Source: CAYVQU01 sp964453155 (GTDB taxonomy: Bacteria > Chloroflexota > Anaerolineae > Anaerolineales > UBA11858). From it: a stretch of 10,540 nt of DNA. The notes beneath the pieces were generated by a model. It saw only the letters and a list, made by a program, of their open reading frames with translations, was not told where the DNA came from and did no database searches. Positions 1-6,632 of the stretch are shown in pieces. The stretch covers positions 1 to 10,540 of the forward strand of contig CAYVQU010000176.1 of assembly GCA_964453155.1 (NCBI GenBank), written 5' to 3'. A program made the position numbers and the translations under genes. The first letter of the stretch is position 1, and every line of letters begins with the position of its first letter.

Positions 1-77
1 CTGTGCAGTAACCGCAAGTTAGCGGCCTCATCATCTACAATGAGAATTTCATAATGATGTTTATCTGTTTCACTCAT
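1..77 (-). CDS. Response regulator receiver domain, N-terminus (partial)
   Basis: The visible residues read M-S-E-T-D-K-H-H-Y-E-I-L-I-V-D-D-E-A-A-N and then L-R-L-L-H. This is the first beta strand and acidic pocket (IVDDE) of a CheY-like receiver domain; family knowledge says the phospho-accepting Asp comes about 40 residues later, outside the window. The gene runs off the left edge, so the output domain (DNA-binding, GGDEF, HD-GYP or kinase) is unknown. Two adjacent ATG codons, at 78-80 and 75-77, are possible starts. I prefer the second because the GAGG in the minus-strand leader is 6 nt from it and only 3 nt from the first. An extended -10 element lies about 45 bp upstream. Confidence 0.8.
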   Translation of the reverse strand, partial: MSETDKHHYEILIVDDEAANLRLLH

Positions 78-124
78 CATTTACCTCGATATTTACCTCA
101 ACATTTCCGGTAATTGATAATTGG

Positions 125-133
125 ATCATACCA
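125..133 (-). promoter_or_regulatory. Extended -10 promoter element for the response regulator gene
   Basis: On the minus strand this reads TGGTATGAT: a TGn extension followed by TATGAT, a 5/6 match to TATAAT. Transcription would start near 118, giving a leader of about 40 nt that contains the GAGG ribosome site. No good -35 hexamer lies at 16-18 bp, which is normal for extended -10 promoters. The short dyad AATT-GAT-AATT at 112-122 overlaps the predicted start point and could be an operator, but it is too short to be sure. Confidence 0.45.
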
Positions 134-215
134 TATGGAATTTTGCGCGCTGGTCATGGCGGGACTCCTAAAATTGACCCTCAAGATACACATTTAGGAA
201 AACTTGGCTAGAGCC

Positions 216-402
216 ATTCAGGTTGTAGGGCAATCGCATGTTCATGAAAACAAGGCGACTGAAGTCGCAGCAACTGGCGCATATGCGGTGGAAAAACCTG
301 CCTTCGCAGGTTGAAACTCAGTCGCCCTTCGGCGACTTCGCAGTTGTCGGTGCAGTTTTAACTGCCGTTTAAGGTTAAATGCGATTGCCCTAATTCAGGT
401 TG
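216..402. repeat. 10-bp target-site duplication flanking the MITE
   Basis: ATTCAGGTTG occurs at 216-225 and again at 393-402, exactly abutting the two ends of the inverted repeat. One further base (T) also matches on the right if the left copy is allowed to share the first base of the element. Removing 226-402 would restore a single uninterrupted target, consistent with one transposition event that has not decayed. Confidence 0.8.
226..392. mobile_element. MITE-like non-autonomous element with perfect TIRs and target duplication
   Basis: The element is 167 bp and begins TAGGGCAATCGCAT (226-239) and ends ATGCGATTGCCCTA (379-392), a perfect 14-bp terminal inverted repeat. Directly outside both ends is the same 10-bp sequence ATTCAGGTTG (216-225 and 393-402), as expected of a target-site duplication. 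The interior has no coding capacity. It folds into several hairpins: 255-260 with 263-268, 295-301 with 306-312 (CTTC loop), 321-326 with 331-336 (CTTC loop), and 352-357 with 360-365. An alternative 9-bp pairing joins 254-262 with 318-326. Small size, TIRs, TSD and no transposase define a MITE. The mobilising family is unknown; a 10-bp duplication would suit an IS4-type transposase, but that is only a suggestion. Confidence 0.85.
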
Positions 403-444
403 TTTTGGTCCGCAATTGGAATAAGATTGGGTTAAAATTTACGC

Positions 445-1209
445 ATGAGTGAAACTTTATCCTGGACTTCTGAACAGAAAAAAGCAATCCGCTTTATGGC
501 CGAATACATACAGCGGATGGTGGCCCTGGGTTTTAAGGAGACAAAAACACCATGCCAGGCTAAGGCGTTGATGACCAATATTTATCAGGTTACCGCGGAG
601 GTCTTAGCAACAAGTTTTCAGAGGGGAAAAGTTCCGGTTTGTGAGAAAGGTTGTTTCTGGTGTTGTTACCTGCGGGTAAAAATAACGCCCCCTGAAGGTA
701 TGGTCATTGCAGATTTTTTAGAAGATCACCTGAAATCAGAGGCCTTATCAAGAATCCGGGTGCGCTTAGCAAAAACCGCCAAAATCACCCAGGGGATGAA
801 TGCCAATCAGCGCTTGGGCGCGAAAATATTGTGCCCTTTGCTGACGGATGGCGTTTGTACCGTATATCCTGTCAGACCGTTAGCCTGTCGCGTTTACCAC
901 TCGTTACGGCAGGTCGATTGTCAGCTGCTCGTAGCGAATGTTGGGGGTGAGGTCGATGTCCGTTCGGACGTTTCTGGGCTGAGCATTGGGATCATGACTG
1001 GGTTGGCAACTGGCCTGCAAATGGAGGGGTTCTCCGATATCAATATCGAGTTGATTTCAGGATTGCACACCCTCCTGAATTCTCCGCGCTCAGATCTTGG
1101 GGGGCGCTGGTTGGCGGGTCAGCCAGTCTTCCAGGATGCTAGGATTGATCATTCGGCCGCCATTGAACGTTTTCACCGGTCATTTTTAGGCGAAGTTGAG
1201 ATGGAATGA
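445..1209 (+). CDS. YkgJ-family cysteine-cluster protein
   Basis: This 254-residue protein carries two cysteine groups typical of the CxxCxxCC (YkgJ, UPF0153) family, thought to bind zinc or an iron-sulfur centre. The first is CEKGCFWCC, with C66, C70, C73 and C74. The second spans 130-148, with C130, C138 and C148 in a CPLL-x3-GVC-x-VYP-x-RP-x2-CR pattern, the family signature. The N-terminal ~60 residues are predicted helical and unassigned, and the C-terminal third (about 160-254) is specific to this protein. No signal peptide or membrane segment is seen, so it is probably cytosolic. No clear Shine-Dalgarno precedes the ATG. The gene converges on the permease with 12 bp between stops. The family's exact biochemical role is not established; the assignment itself is fairly secure. 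Confidence 0.82.
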   Translation: MSETLSWTSEQKKAIRFMAEYIQRMVALGFKETKTPCQAKALMTNIYQVTAEVLATSFQRGKVPVCEKGCFWCCYLRVKITPPEGMVIADFLEDHLKSEALSRIRVRLAKTAKITQGMNANQRLGAKILCPLLTDGVCTVYPVRPLACRVYHSLRQVDCQLLVANVGGEVDVRSDVSGLSIGIMTGLATGLQMEGFSDINIELISGLHTLLNSPRSDLGGRWLAGQPVFQDARIDHSAAIERFHRSFLGEVEME

Positions 1210-1221
1210 ACCATTAAAGAA

Positions 1222-4167
1222 TTAGACGGTTTCCCCCAGTTTGATGACTTCGAAGATTTTGATTCGCCGTAATAACACGACTGAAATCAGCACTGAGATT
1301 ATAAATAAACCTCCGAACAGCCAATAAAATTGGGTGATTGCCTCCCAGGGGATCAAGACCTGGAACGGAGGAATTTGAGCCCCACTACCTTCACCAATTT
1401 GCAGATAGGGGATAAAGATATTACTCGCCAAAACGCCTAAACCGGTACCAACACTGCCCCCCAATAGAATCAAAAATGTAAATTCCCAGATCAGGATGGC
1501 GATCATTTGGAATGTGGACAAACCGCCGGCTCGCAGAACCCCCAGTTCAATGGTCCGCTGTTGGAAAGTGAAGACGAGATGCAGGATGAAGGCTAAAACG
1601 GTCAACAGCACCGTGGTAATTAGCCCGATAAACAAAAATCCAATCAAGCCCTGGCGTTCGGGGGCATTTTGGGCGGTGTAAATGGATTTCAAGGGGGTGG
1701 TCCAATCCACCGGGCGGACTTTTTGGTCTAATACTCGTAGATTAGTGCTGCTGATCGTAGTCGTATCTAGCCCAGCTTCGGTTTTGAGAACAACGAAATA
1801 AGGGAAGGCGCCGCCCGCGGTTTCAAACAAATTTTCTAGATTCCCTAGGAGTAAAGGCCCCTGGTCAGGATACCAGGTGGGGAAATAGTCTAATTGTCCG
1901 GCGACCTTTAAATTGACTCGGGTGAAAGTGTTGTAGGTTTTGATTTTGGCTCGAACTGTATCGCCAACTTGAAGATCGTTGGCTTGCAGAAATTCAGAAT
2001 TCACGATAACGGCGGTGGGATCTAGGGCCAGTAGATTCATCAAATGCCCTAATGGCTCCGCAGCAAAATCTTTCCGCCAGAAAATTGCGTTTGGTAAAGT
2101 TAAGCGGTCGATCCCAATAAAAATCCCCGTTTCTGCAACGCGGGCCGACTCAATTTGGGCCGAATAACGCCCAAACCGGGCGGCGGCCTCGACCCCGTCT
2201 AGCCGGGTGTACTCATACTCGGGGAAGAAATCCCAGGCATAGGTCAACCGGGGTGTTTGCGTTTCTCCACTGGAATCGGGAACAGTTTGACCCGAATCGC
2301 TGGCATCGGTAATGCGAGTGCCCGAGCTAACCTGCCGCGAATCACCGGGATCAAAGAAGCGGATATCGGCGCCAACTCGATAGAATTCCTGGTCGTACAG
2401 GGCCTGATCAAAGGTGGTGGTTAACGCGGCGGTGTAAGCAAATAGACTCATCGTCAGAGTCAGGATCAAGAGCGGAGTGAAATAATTCGTCGGGCGGCGG
2501 GCAATTTGACGGACGGCCATCACCAGGCCGACGCGCGGCGATTGACTGACTAAAACGTCACAGATCATCATAATTGGGCGAATTAGCCGCAAGAAAAATA
2601 ATGACAGCGATAATATCCCCAACGAGGGCACCAGGAACAACAATGGGTTACGGAATGGGTCGCTGCTGAAGTCTTCCGCGCCGATAACAGCCAGGCCCCC
2701 TTGTTTTTGGAGTAAAAATGCGCCATATACTGCGGGGATGAACAGTATCAGGTCTAGGCCAATCCGTTGCCAGACGGGGGGGCGGATTGTTCGCGTCTGA
2801 GTCCCCTTATACGAGATGATTGTGTGTTGAGCGGCGCGAGAGATTGGGAACAGCAGCATCCCTAAAAATATAACCACGACAAACAAACCGATCTGGATCT
2901 CACCTCTAGAGAGACTGATCCGCAATCCGGTTGCTGCTGAAAAATCTGAAAACCCGCGCGTCATCCCAATCAGGGGGGTGATTTGCAATGCTAAGGGCAG
3001 ACTCAACCCCAAGGCGATCAATCCCATGAGACCCCCATCCAGCGCGGTGAATCCCAGGATTTGGGCCTGGGAGGCCCCCCGGCTGCGGATTACGGCAATT
3101 TCATTACGGCGCTGTTCGGATGATAGTTTCGAAACCAGGCCCACAAACGCGACGATCAACCCCACCACCGGGATCGAAAATGCGTACAATAAAATTCGCA
3201 ATAATCGGGCCTCGTCCCCAAAATCTTTAAGGGCTTCTTTGGGGCTGATACTCAGCCATAAATTCTCCAGATTGCGATTTGCCCCTCGTTCCATCCGATC
3301 TATCCGCTGAATCAAGCCGCTAATTTCATCGGCATGGACAAAATTGGCATCCATGATCAGATACCAATAGGCGTTAAATACCAGGTCGGGAAATTGGGCT
3401 GCTAAATTCTCGAAAAAGGTTTCCGCCGGAACGAAAAGGATGTTTTCGTAGTAGCTGGGCGCAAAAATCCAATAATCTTCAGTTGGGTCGGTGGGCCGCC
3501 AAATTCCGGTAATTGTGACTGGAATTTTCTGCGTTTCGAAAGAGCCAGCCTCCGTTAGGGTTTTGACATTTGCCAAAAAGTCCTGACCGACATCTAAGCG
3601 CGCTTTGCGGGCCAAATTCTCGTTGACCAAAATTTCAAGGGGTTTGCCGCTGTTACTGACCGAATCCGGTTGGGGAAATTCACCTGCAATCAGCGTGACA
3701 TGTTCCTCTAGGGAATTCATGGTCCCAAAACTGGTGCGCGACAGGTAAAGTGAATTCACTTCGGATGAGTTGGCCTGGGGGAAAAGATGAAAATCGTCGG
3801 AGCTGAACAACTTAACCATATCGGCCGCGGGGATATCCAGAATCCGAACTGCCCGGCGGGTGAGATATTCATCCAGGGGTGAAAGTTCTTGCCAGGATGC
3901 CGCCCCATGCCAACCCCCAAAATAATGAAATAAGAATGAAAACGTCGGGTTGTCTTCCGAGATGACAGCTTCTGGATTTTCTCGAGTTTTGGCGACATTA
4001 TCGAGGAAGGATTGATAATAAACCCCATCGGCATACAGACTGATGGACAAAATCAAGGCAATCGCCAGGGTGAGGCCAAAGATAGCGGCCAGCGCAGTAA
4101 GTTTGCGCGCTAAGATGCGACGGAAGCTAGCAGTGATGAGGTCGGTGAGGAAGTGGATGAGGTTCAC
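1222..4167 (-). CDS. ABC transporter permease with two FtsX domains (MacB/LolC-like)
   Basis: This 981-residue membrane protein has about ten hydrophobic segments: 24-45, 323-346, 371-397, 426-444, 469-487, 508-530, 561-582, 840-866, 886-917 and 947-967. The arrangement is the duplicated FtsX type: one N-terminal helix, a large extracytoplasmic domain (about 47-320), the first FtsX core with the cytosolic E-I-A-V-I-R-S-R-G-A-S loop (356-366), a second helix plus extracytoplasmic domain (about 583-838), and a second FtsX core with E-L-G-V-L-R-A-G-G (874-882). These loops are the expected contacts with the ATPase. Such permeases act with an ATPase in lipoprotein, lipid or peptide export or in cell-envelope signalling. 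Residues 606-640 are a Ser/Asp/Thr-rich insertion. The start is GTG; an in-frame TAG two codons upstream excludes extension, and the first helix requires this start. No ATPase gene is adjacent. The substrate is unknown. Confidence 0.9.
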   Translation of the reverse strand: MNLIHFLTDLITASFRRILARKLTALAAIFGLTLAIALILSISLYADGVYYQSFLDNVAKTRENPEAVISEDNPTFSFLFHYFGGWHGAASWQELSPLDEYLTRRAVRILDIPAADMVKLFSSDDFHLFPQANSSEVNSLYLSRTSFGTMNSLEEHVTLIAGEFPQPDSVSNSGKPLEILVNENLARKARLDVGQDFLANVKTLTEAGSFETQKIPVTITGIWRPTDPTEDYWIFAPSYYENILFVPAETFFENLAAQFPDLVFNAYWYLIMDANFVHADEISGLIQRIDRMERGANRNLENLWLSISPKEALKDFGDEARLLRILLYAFSIPVVGLIVAFVGLVSKLSSEQRRNEIAVIRSRGASQAQILGFTALDGGLMGLIALGLSLPLALQITPLIGMTRGFSDFSAATGLRISLSRGEIQIGLFVVVIFLGMLLFPISRAAQHTIISYKGTQTRTIRPPVWQRIGLDLILFIPAVYGAFLLQKQGGLAVIGAEDFSSDPFRNPLLFLVPSLGILSLSLFFLRLIRPIMMICDVLVSQSPRVGLVMAVRQIARRPTNYFTPLLILTLTMSLFAYTAALTTTFDQALYDQEFYRVGADIRFFDPGDSRQVSSGTRITDASDSGQTVPDSSGETQTPRLTYAWDFFPEYEYTRLDGVEAAARFGRYSAQIESARVAETGIFIGIDRLTLPNAIFWRKDFAAEPLGHLMNLLALDPTAVIVNSEFLQANDLQVGDTVRAKIKTYNTFTRVNLKVAGQLDYFPTWYPDQGPLLLGNLENLFETAGGAFPYFVVLKTEAGLDTTTISSTNLRVLDQKVRPVDWTTPLKSIYTAQNAPERQGLIGFLFIGLITTVLLTVLAFILHLVFTFQQRTIELGVLRAGGLSTFQMIAILIWEFTFLILLGGSVGTGLGVLASNIFIPYLQIGEGSGAQIPPFQVLIPWEAITQFYWLFGGLFIISVLISVVLLRRIKIFEVIKLGETV

Positions 4168-4172
4168 AGTCT

Positions 4173-4209
4173 AATGATGAATAGTGAACGGTTAATTATG
4201 AATGGTGAA
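4173..4209. repeat. Pair of 16-bp direct repeats upstream of the permease
   Basis: AATGATGAATAGTGAA (4173-4188) and AATTATGAATGGTGAA (4194-4209) match at 14 of 16 bases with a 21-bp period. They lie in the 78-bp gap just upstream of the permease GTG start. A partial inverted copy around 4245-4260 (TTACCATTCAC) overlaps the end of the M20 gene and encodes its last residues. They could be regulator sites on one helical face or remnants of a simple repeat; the sequence alone does not decide. Confidence 0.5.
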
Positions 4210-4245
4210 TATAAATATTCGCTTTCGGATGATTTCATCGTAAAT

Positions 4246-5430
4246 TTACCATTCACATTTTGAAAGCCGGATCGTTGCGGCAGTGAGTAACGCGACGGCG
4301 TTTGGCAAAACATCTTCGTCGAAATCAAATCTGGGGTGATGATGGGGCATATCCAAGCCTTTGGCTGCATTCGCAGACCCGATTAGCATGAAGCAACCGG
4401 GGACTTCTCGCATAATGTACGACATATCCTCAGCGCCCATGGTCCGGTATTCTTTGTCCACCGCCTCCGAGCCAAAAAGTTGCTGGGCTGTATCTTGAAC
4501 CTGGGCGGCAATTTCATAATGGTTGGTGACGGCCGGCGTAATGCTGCGCACGTTGATCTCTGCCACACAGCCAACCGTATTGGCCGCGCTGTGAATGACT
4601 TGATGAAAGCGTTCTATGACCAACTCTCGCACCAGGGGTTTGAATGTGCGAATGGTGCCTCTCAGCTCAACTTTTGAAGGAATTACGTTATAAGCTTTAC
4701 CCCCGCTTTGGAGACCCGTAATGCTGATCACAGCCGATTCCAGCGGAGAGACATTGCGGGAGATAACGGTTTGGAGGGCTGTAATGATTTGTCCGGTTGC
4801 CAGGATGGGATCGACAACTCGATCGGGAACCGCCCCGTGACCGCCCTTTCCTTTAATTTTGATCGTAAAGACATCTGAGGCCCCCATAACCGGCCCCTGG
4901 GGAATGCCCAGCCAACCAATCGGTTTGTCGTTCCAGAGATGGACGCCGAGTGCCAGATCAATTTTGGGATTGCGCAACACCCCTTCTAAGACCATTCGTT
5001 CAGCGCCGCCCAAACCTTCTTCGGCGGGTTGGAAGGCAAACTTCACGCGGCCGCACAATTTCTCCCGATATTTAACCAGTAACCGGGCCACCGTCAGGCC
5101 AATCGCAGTGTGCCCATCATGGCCACAGGCATGCATCACCCCGGGATTTTGGGAAGCAAACGGGATATTGTTTTCTTCGGTAACGGGTAGGGCATCCATA
5201 TCGCTGCGAAGCAGGATGTTGGGGCCGGTTCTCCCGGTTTCAAGCAGCCCGGTTACACCTGTCCGGGCAATCCCGGTTTTAACCTCTAAGCCGAGTTCAG
5301 AAAGTGTCTCAGCGACAATTTTTGCGGTTCTCTTTTCCTCGAAACCCAGTTCGGGGTGTTTGTGGAAATCCCGACGTAAATCACGGGTATATTCAAATAA
5401 TTCCTGTGCTGCTTGTAAAATATTTTGCAT
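4246..5430 (-). CDS. M20-family metal-dependent amidohydrolase (hippurate/N-acyl-amino-acid hydrolase type)
   Basis: This 394-residue cytosolic enzyme of the M20D (HipO/AmhX/IAA-amino-acid hydrolase) group cleaves amides such as N-acyl amino acids. Visible landmarks are the helix with D-F-H-K-H-P-E-L-G-F-E-E (21-32), R-S-D-M-D-A-L-P (75-82), the metal-binding H-A-C-G-H-D-G-H (100-107), P-A-E-E (135-138) with the catalytic glutamate, G-V-H-L-W (162-166), the lid-domain G-K-G-G-H-G-A-V-P (194-202), M-G-A-E-D-M-S (331-337) and the C-terminal H-H-H-P-R-F-D-F-D-E-D (363-373). All expected cysteine, histidine and glutamate ligands are present, and the length is normal for the family. The lid/dimerisation domain is about 182-295. 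The ATG is at 5428-5430 without an evident Shine-Dalgarno. It lies between PAC2 and the permease on the same strand. The true substrate cannot be read from the sequence. Confidence 0.93.
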   Translation of the reverse strand: MQNILQAAQELFEYTRDLRRDFHKHPELGFEEKRTAKIVAETLSELGLEVKTGIARTGVTGLLETGRTGPNILLRSDMDALPVTEENNIPFASQNPGVMHACGHDGHTAIGLTVARLLVKYREKLCGRVKFAFQPAEEGLGGAERMVLEGVLRNPKIDLALGVHLWNDKPIGWLGIPQGPVMGASDVFTIKIKGKGGHGAVPDRVVDPILATGQIITALQTVISRNVSPLESAVISITGLQSGGKAYNVIPSKVELRGTIRTFKPLVRELVIERFHQVIHSAANTVGCVAEINVRSITPAVTNHYEIAAQVQDTAQQLFGSEAVDKEYRTMGAEDMSYIMREVPGCFMLIGSANAAKGLDMPHHHPRFDFDEDVLPNAVALLTAATIRLSKCEW

Positions 5431-5533
5431 AAACCGAATTTGTTTGTAATCCCGGCAAAATTAATACCGCGAAGATCGCAGATAATGCTGGCGAAAACTT
5501 TATCGCTAGGTTTTCCGCGAACGCCGCGGCTAA

Positions 5534-6475
5534 TTATTCGTCTTCATCTCCATCAGGGTCAAACTTGTCGAATAATCGCCCTAACTCCTCTTCCCAAAAA
5601 GCTTCGGTAGGTTGGAATGGTTTCTCTTCGAATTCATCCGCCAGCCGCTGCATATAATCGCGGACCCCCAATTCGGGATCGGCTGTATCGATTTCATCGA
5701 TTTTGGAATCCATTAACTTGAGCAGCTTCTCGCTTTTCTGTTCGATTTCCGAGAAATCAAATTCGAGTTTGAGCATATGATCGATCCGGCGCATGATGCT
5801 CAACCAGGCCATAAAATCATTTTCAATTGTGATGCCATTGACATCTTGGGATGCGCTTGAAAAATCGTATGTTGGCACAAACCCATAAAATGAAACGTAT
5901 TCTAGGTCTTGTTCACCGGCCCGTTTGCACAGGTAGGAACCGATACTGGCCCCTCCGTGATATTCTGACAAATTGACCGCCAAATTATCCAATTCTGACT
6001 TGAGGCGTTCATGGCTATAAATACTTGAAACCATGCGTTCTTTATCGTAGGGTAATTCGCCGTAAACGCCGCCTAACCCAATGATCCGGGTCACTTTGAG
6101 TTCTGTGGCTACCTGTAAAATCCCCGCGACATATCGTTCCGCGTCCATGTGGGGTTCATCGCCGACAAAAACGACCACCCCCTTTTGCTGATCTCCAAAA
6201 TAAAAGAAATCGTTGTGTTCAGTTTCCAAAAACTCAGGATGGCCGTCTTGGAACTTGATTACCGGGCGAACTAAATCATGCGTACCCGGAATTTGAAAGA
6301 TATAGAAGCCGTCTGGGGCCATTGACCCAATTTGACGGGCATTAGTATGTTGAATGATGTATTGGGGCAAACCTGATGAGATTGACCCGCCATCAGCCCA
6401 TTGCCGCCAGCCAACAATCATATACATTTCTTTAGCAGTTGGTTTTTCGCTAATCTCAATAAAATCGAATGACAT
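5534..6475 (-). CDS. PAC2 (proteasome assembly chaperone 2-like) family protein
   Basis: This 313-residue soluble protein matches the PAC2 family (COG2047-type), known from archaea, actinobacteria and chloroflexi. Family-like stretches include G-W-R-Q-W-A-D-G-G (22-30), V-V-F-V-G-D-E-P-H-M-D (101-111), the glycine-rich I-I-G-L-G-G-V-Y-G-E-L-P (131-142) and Y-H-G-G-A-S-I-G-S-Y-L (172-182). The C-terminal ~75 residues are charged and helical and end in an acidic tail (D-P-D-G-D-E-D-E). No signal peptide or membrane helix is seen. The start is well supported: GGAGG lies 7-8 nt upstream of the ATG. In eukaryotes the family helps assemble the 20S proteasome; its bacterial role is unknown, and no proteasome gene is in this window. 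It is transcribed divergently from the 6633 gene and may be followed by the M20 gene after a 103-bp gap. Confidence 0.85.
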   Translation of the reverse strand: MSFDFIEISEKPTAKEMYMIVGWRQWADGGSISSGLPQYIIQHTNARQIGSMAPDGFYIFQIPGTHDLVRPVIKFQDGHPEFLETEHNDFFYFGDQQKGVVVFVGDEPHMDAERYVAGILQVATELKVTRIIGLGGVYGELPYDKERMVSSIYSHERLKSELDNLAVNLSEYHGGASIGSYLCKRAGEQDLEYVSFYGFVPTYDFSSASQDVNGITIENDFMAWLSIMRRIDHMLKLEFDFSEIEQKSEKLLKLMDSKIDEIDTADPELGVRDYMQRLADEFEEKPFQPTEAFWEEELGRLFDKFDPDGDEDE

Positions 6476-6501
6476 TTATCAACCTCCGATTAAGCGCTCC
6501 A

Positions 6502-6507
6502 ATTTTA
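6502..6507 (-). promoter_or_regulatory. Candidate -10 element for the PAC2 gene
   Basis: The minus strand reads TAAAAT, 5/6 to the TATAAT consensus. It would start transcription near 6495 and give a leader of about 20 nt containing the GGAGG. The -35 candidate at 17 bp (TGGTGC) is poor, so this is a plausible guess rather than a firm call. Confidence 0.3.
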
Positions 6508-6576
6508 CGGGAAAAAGCCAGAATGCACCAGCCTGAGGTTGGGATTGCAGTGCGAATAGGGTCAAAAAACGAAACC

Positions 6577-6590
6577 TGTTCGCCAGAACA
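6577..6590. promoter_or_regulatory. Dyad TGTTC-N4-GAACA, possible operator
   Basis: TGTTCGCCAGAACA is a perfect 5-4-5 inverted repeat in the divergent promoter region. It ends 8 bp before the extended -10 of the plus-strand gene, so it occupies that promoter's -35 region and could be bound by a dimeric regulator. Its arm order is the reverse of the Gram-positive LexA box (GAAC-N4-GTTC), so it is not that site. No regulator gene is adjacent to name a partner. Confidence 0.35.
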
Positions 6591-6595
6591 ATCTG

Positions 6596-6604
6596 TGTTA
6601 GTAT
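6596..6604 (+). promoter_or_regulatory. Extended -10 promoter for the quinate-dehydrogenase-like gene
   Basis: TGTTAGTAT consists of the TGn extension and TAGTAT, 4/6 to TATAAT. The predicted start is near 6611, leaving a leader of about 22 nt that includes the GAGG ribosome site at 6622-6625. No recognisable -35 is present; the position is filled by the TGTTC/GAACA dyad. Confidence 0.35.
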
Positions 6605-6632
6605 ACGGCCTGAAGGAAAGCGAGGTGAATTT

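Larger units (their letters stand above)
81..444. other. Intergenic region without a gene
   Basis: This 364-bp stretch separates the divergently transcribed response regulator (minus) and YkgJ-type (plus) genes. It holds the response regulator promoter at its left end and the MITE-like insertion at 226-392. For the plus-strand gene, a weak promoter guess is TTGTTT at 400-405 with TAAGAT at 422-427 (16-bp spacer); if correct, its -35 overlaps the right-hand target duplication of the insertion. I see no protein-coding frame or RNA gene here. Confidence 0.7.

Noticed and set aside
240..378. Small gene or toxin-antitoxin unit inside the MITE
   Set aside because: No frame of useful length with a ribosome site exists; the interior is explained by nested hairpins.
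1210..1221. Terminator between the convergent YkgJ-type and permease genes
   Set aside because: Only 12 bp separate the stop codons and no hairpin is visible there; any terminator must lie inside the opposing gene.
2978..3310. Plus-strand open frame (110 codons) opposite the permease
   Set aside because: It is antisense to a well-conserved FtsX domain, has no family-like pattern and no ribosome site; treated as a shadow frame.
4168..4370. Short minus-strand frame spanning the M20-permease gap
   Set aside because: It overlaps the end of the M20 gene in another frame, and its C-terminal residues come from the AT-rich direct repeats; no family resemblance or start signal.
4859..5449. Long plus-strand open frame (196 codons) opposite the M20 gene
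   Set aside because: The protein is Ser/Pro/Arg-rich with no recognisable domain, and it lies wholly antisense to a gene with all M20 catalytic motifs intact; it is a by-product of that gene's codon usage.
5491..5529. Inverted repeats in the PAC2-M20 gap (CCGCG-AACGC-CGCGG at 5515-5529; GCGAAAAC/GTTTTCCGC at 5491-5518) as a terminator
   Set aside because: The stems are short or bulged and no T-run follows on the minus strand; there is not enough for a terminator call, and readthrough into the M20 gene is possible.
6577..6590. LexA/SOS box at the TGTTC-N4-GAACA dyad
   Set aside because: The Gram-positive box is GAAC-N4-GTTC, the opposite arm order, and the E. coli CTG-N10-CAG pattern fails at its last base; only a generic operator is suggested.
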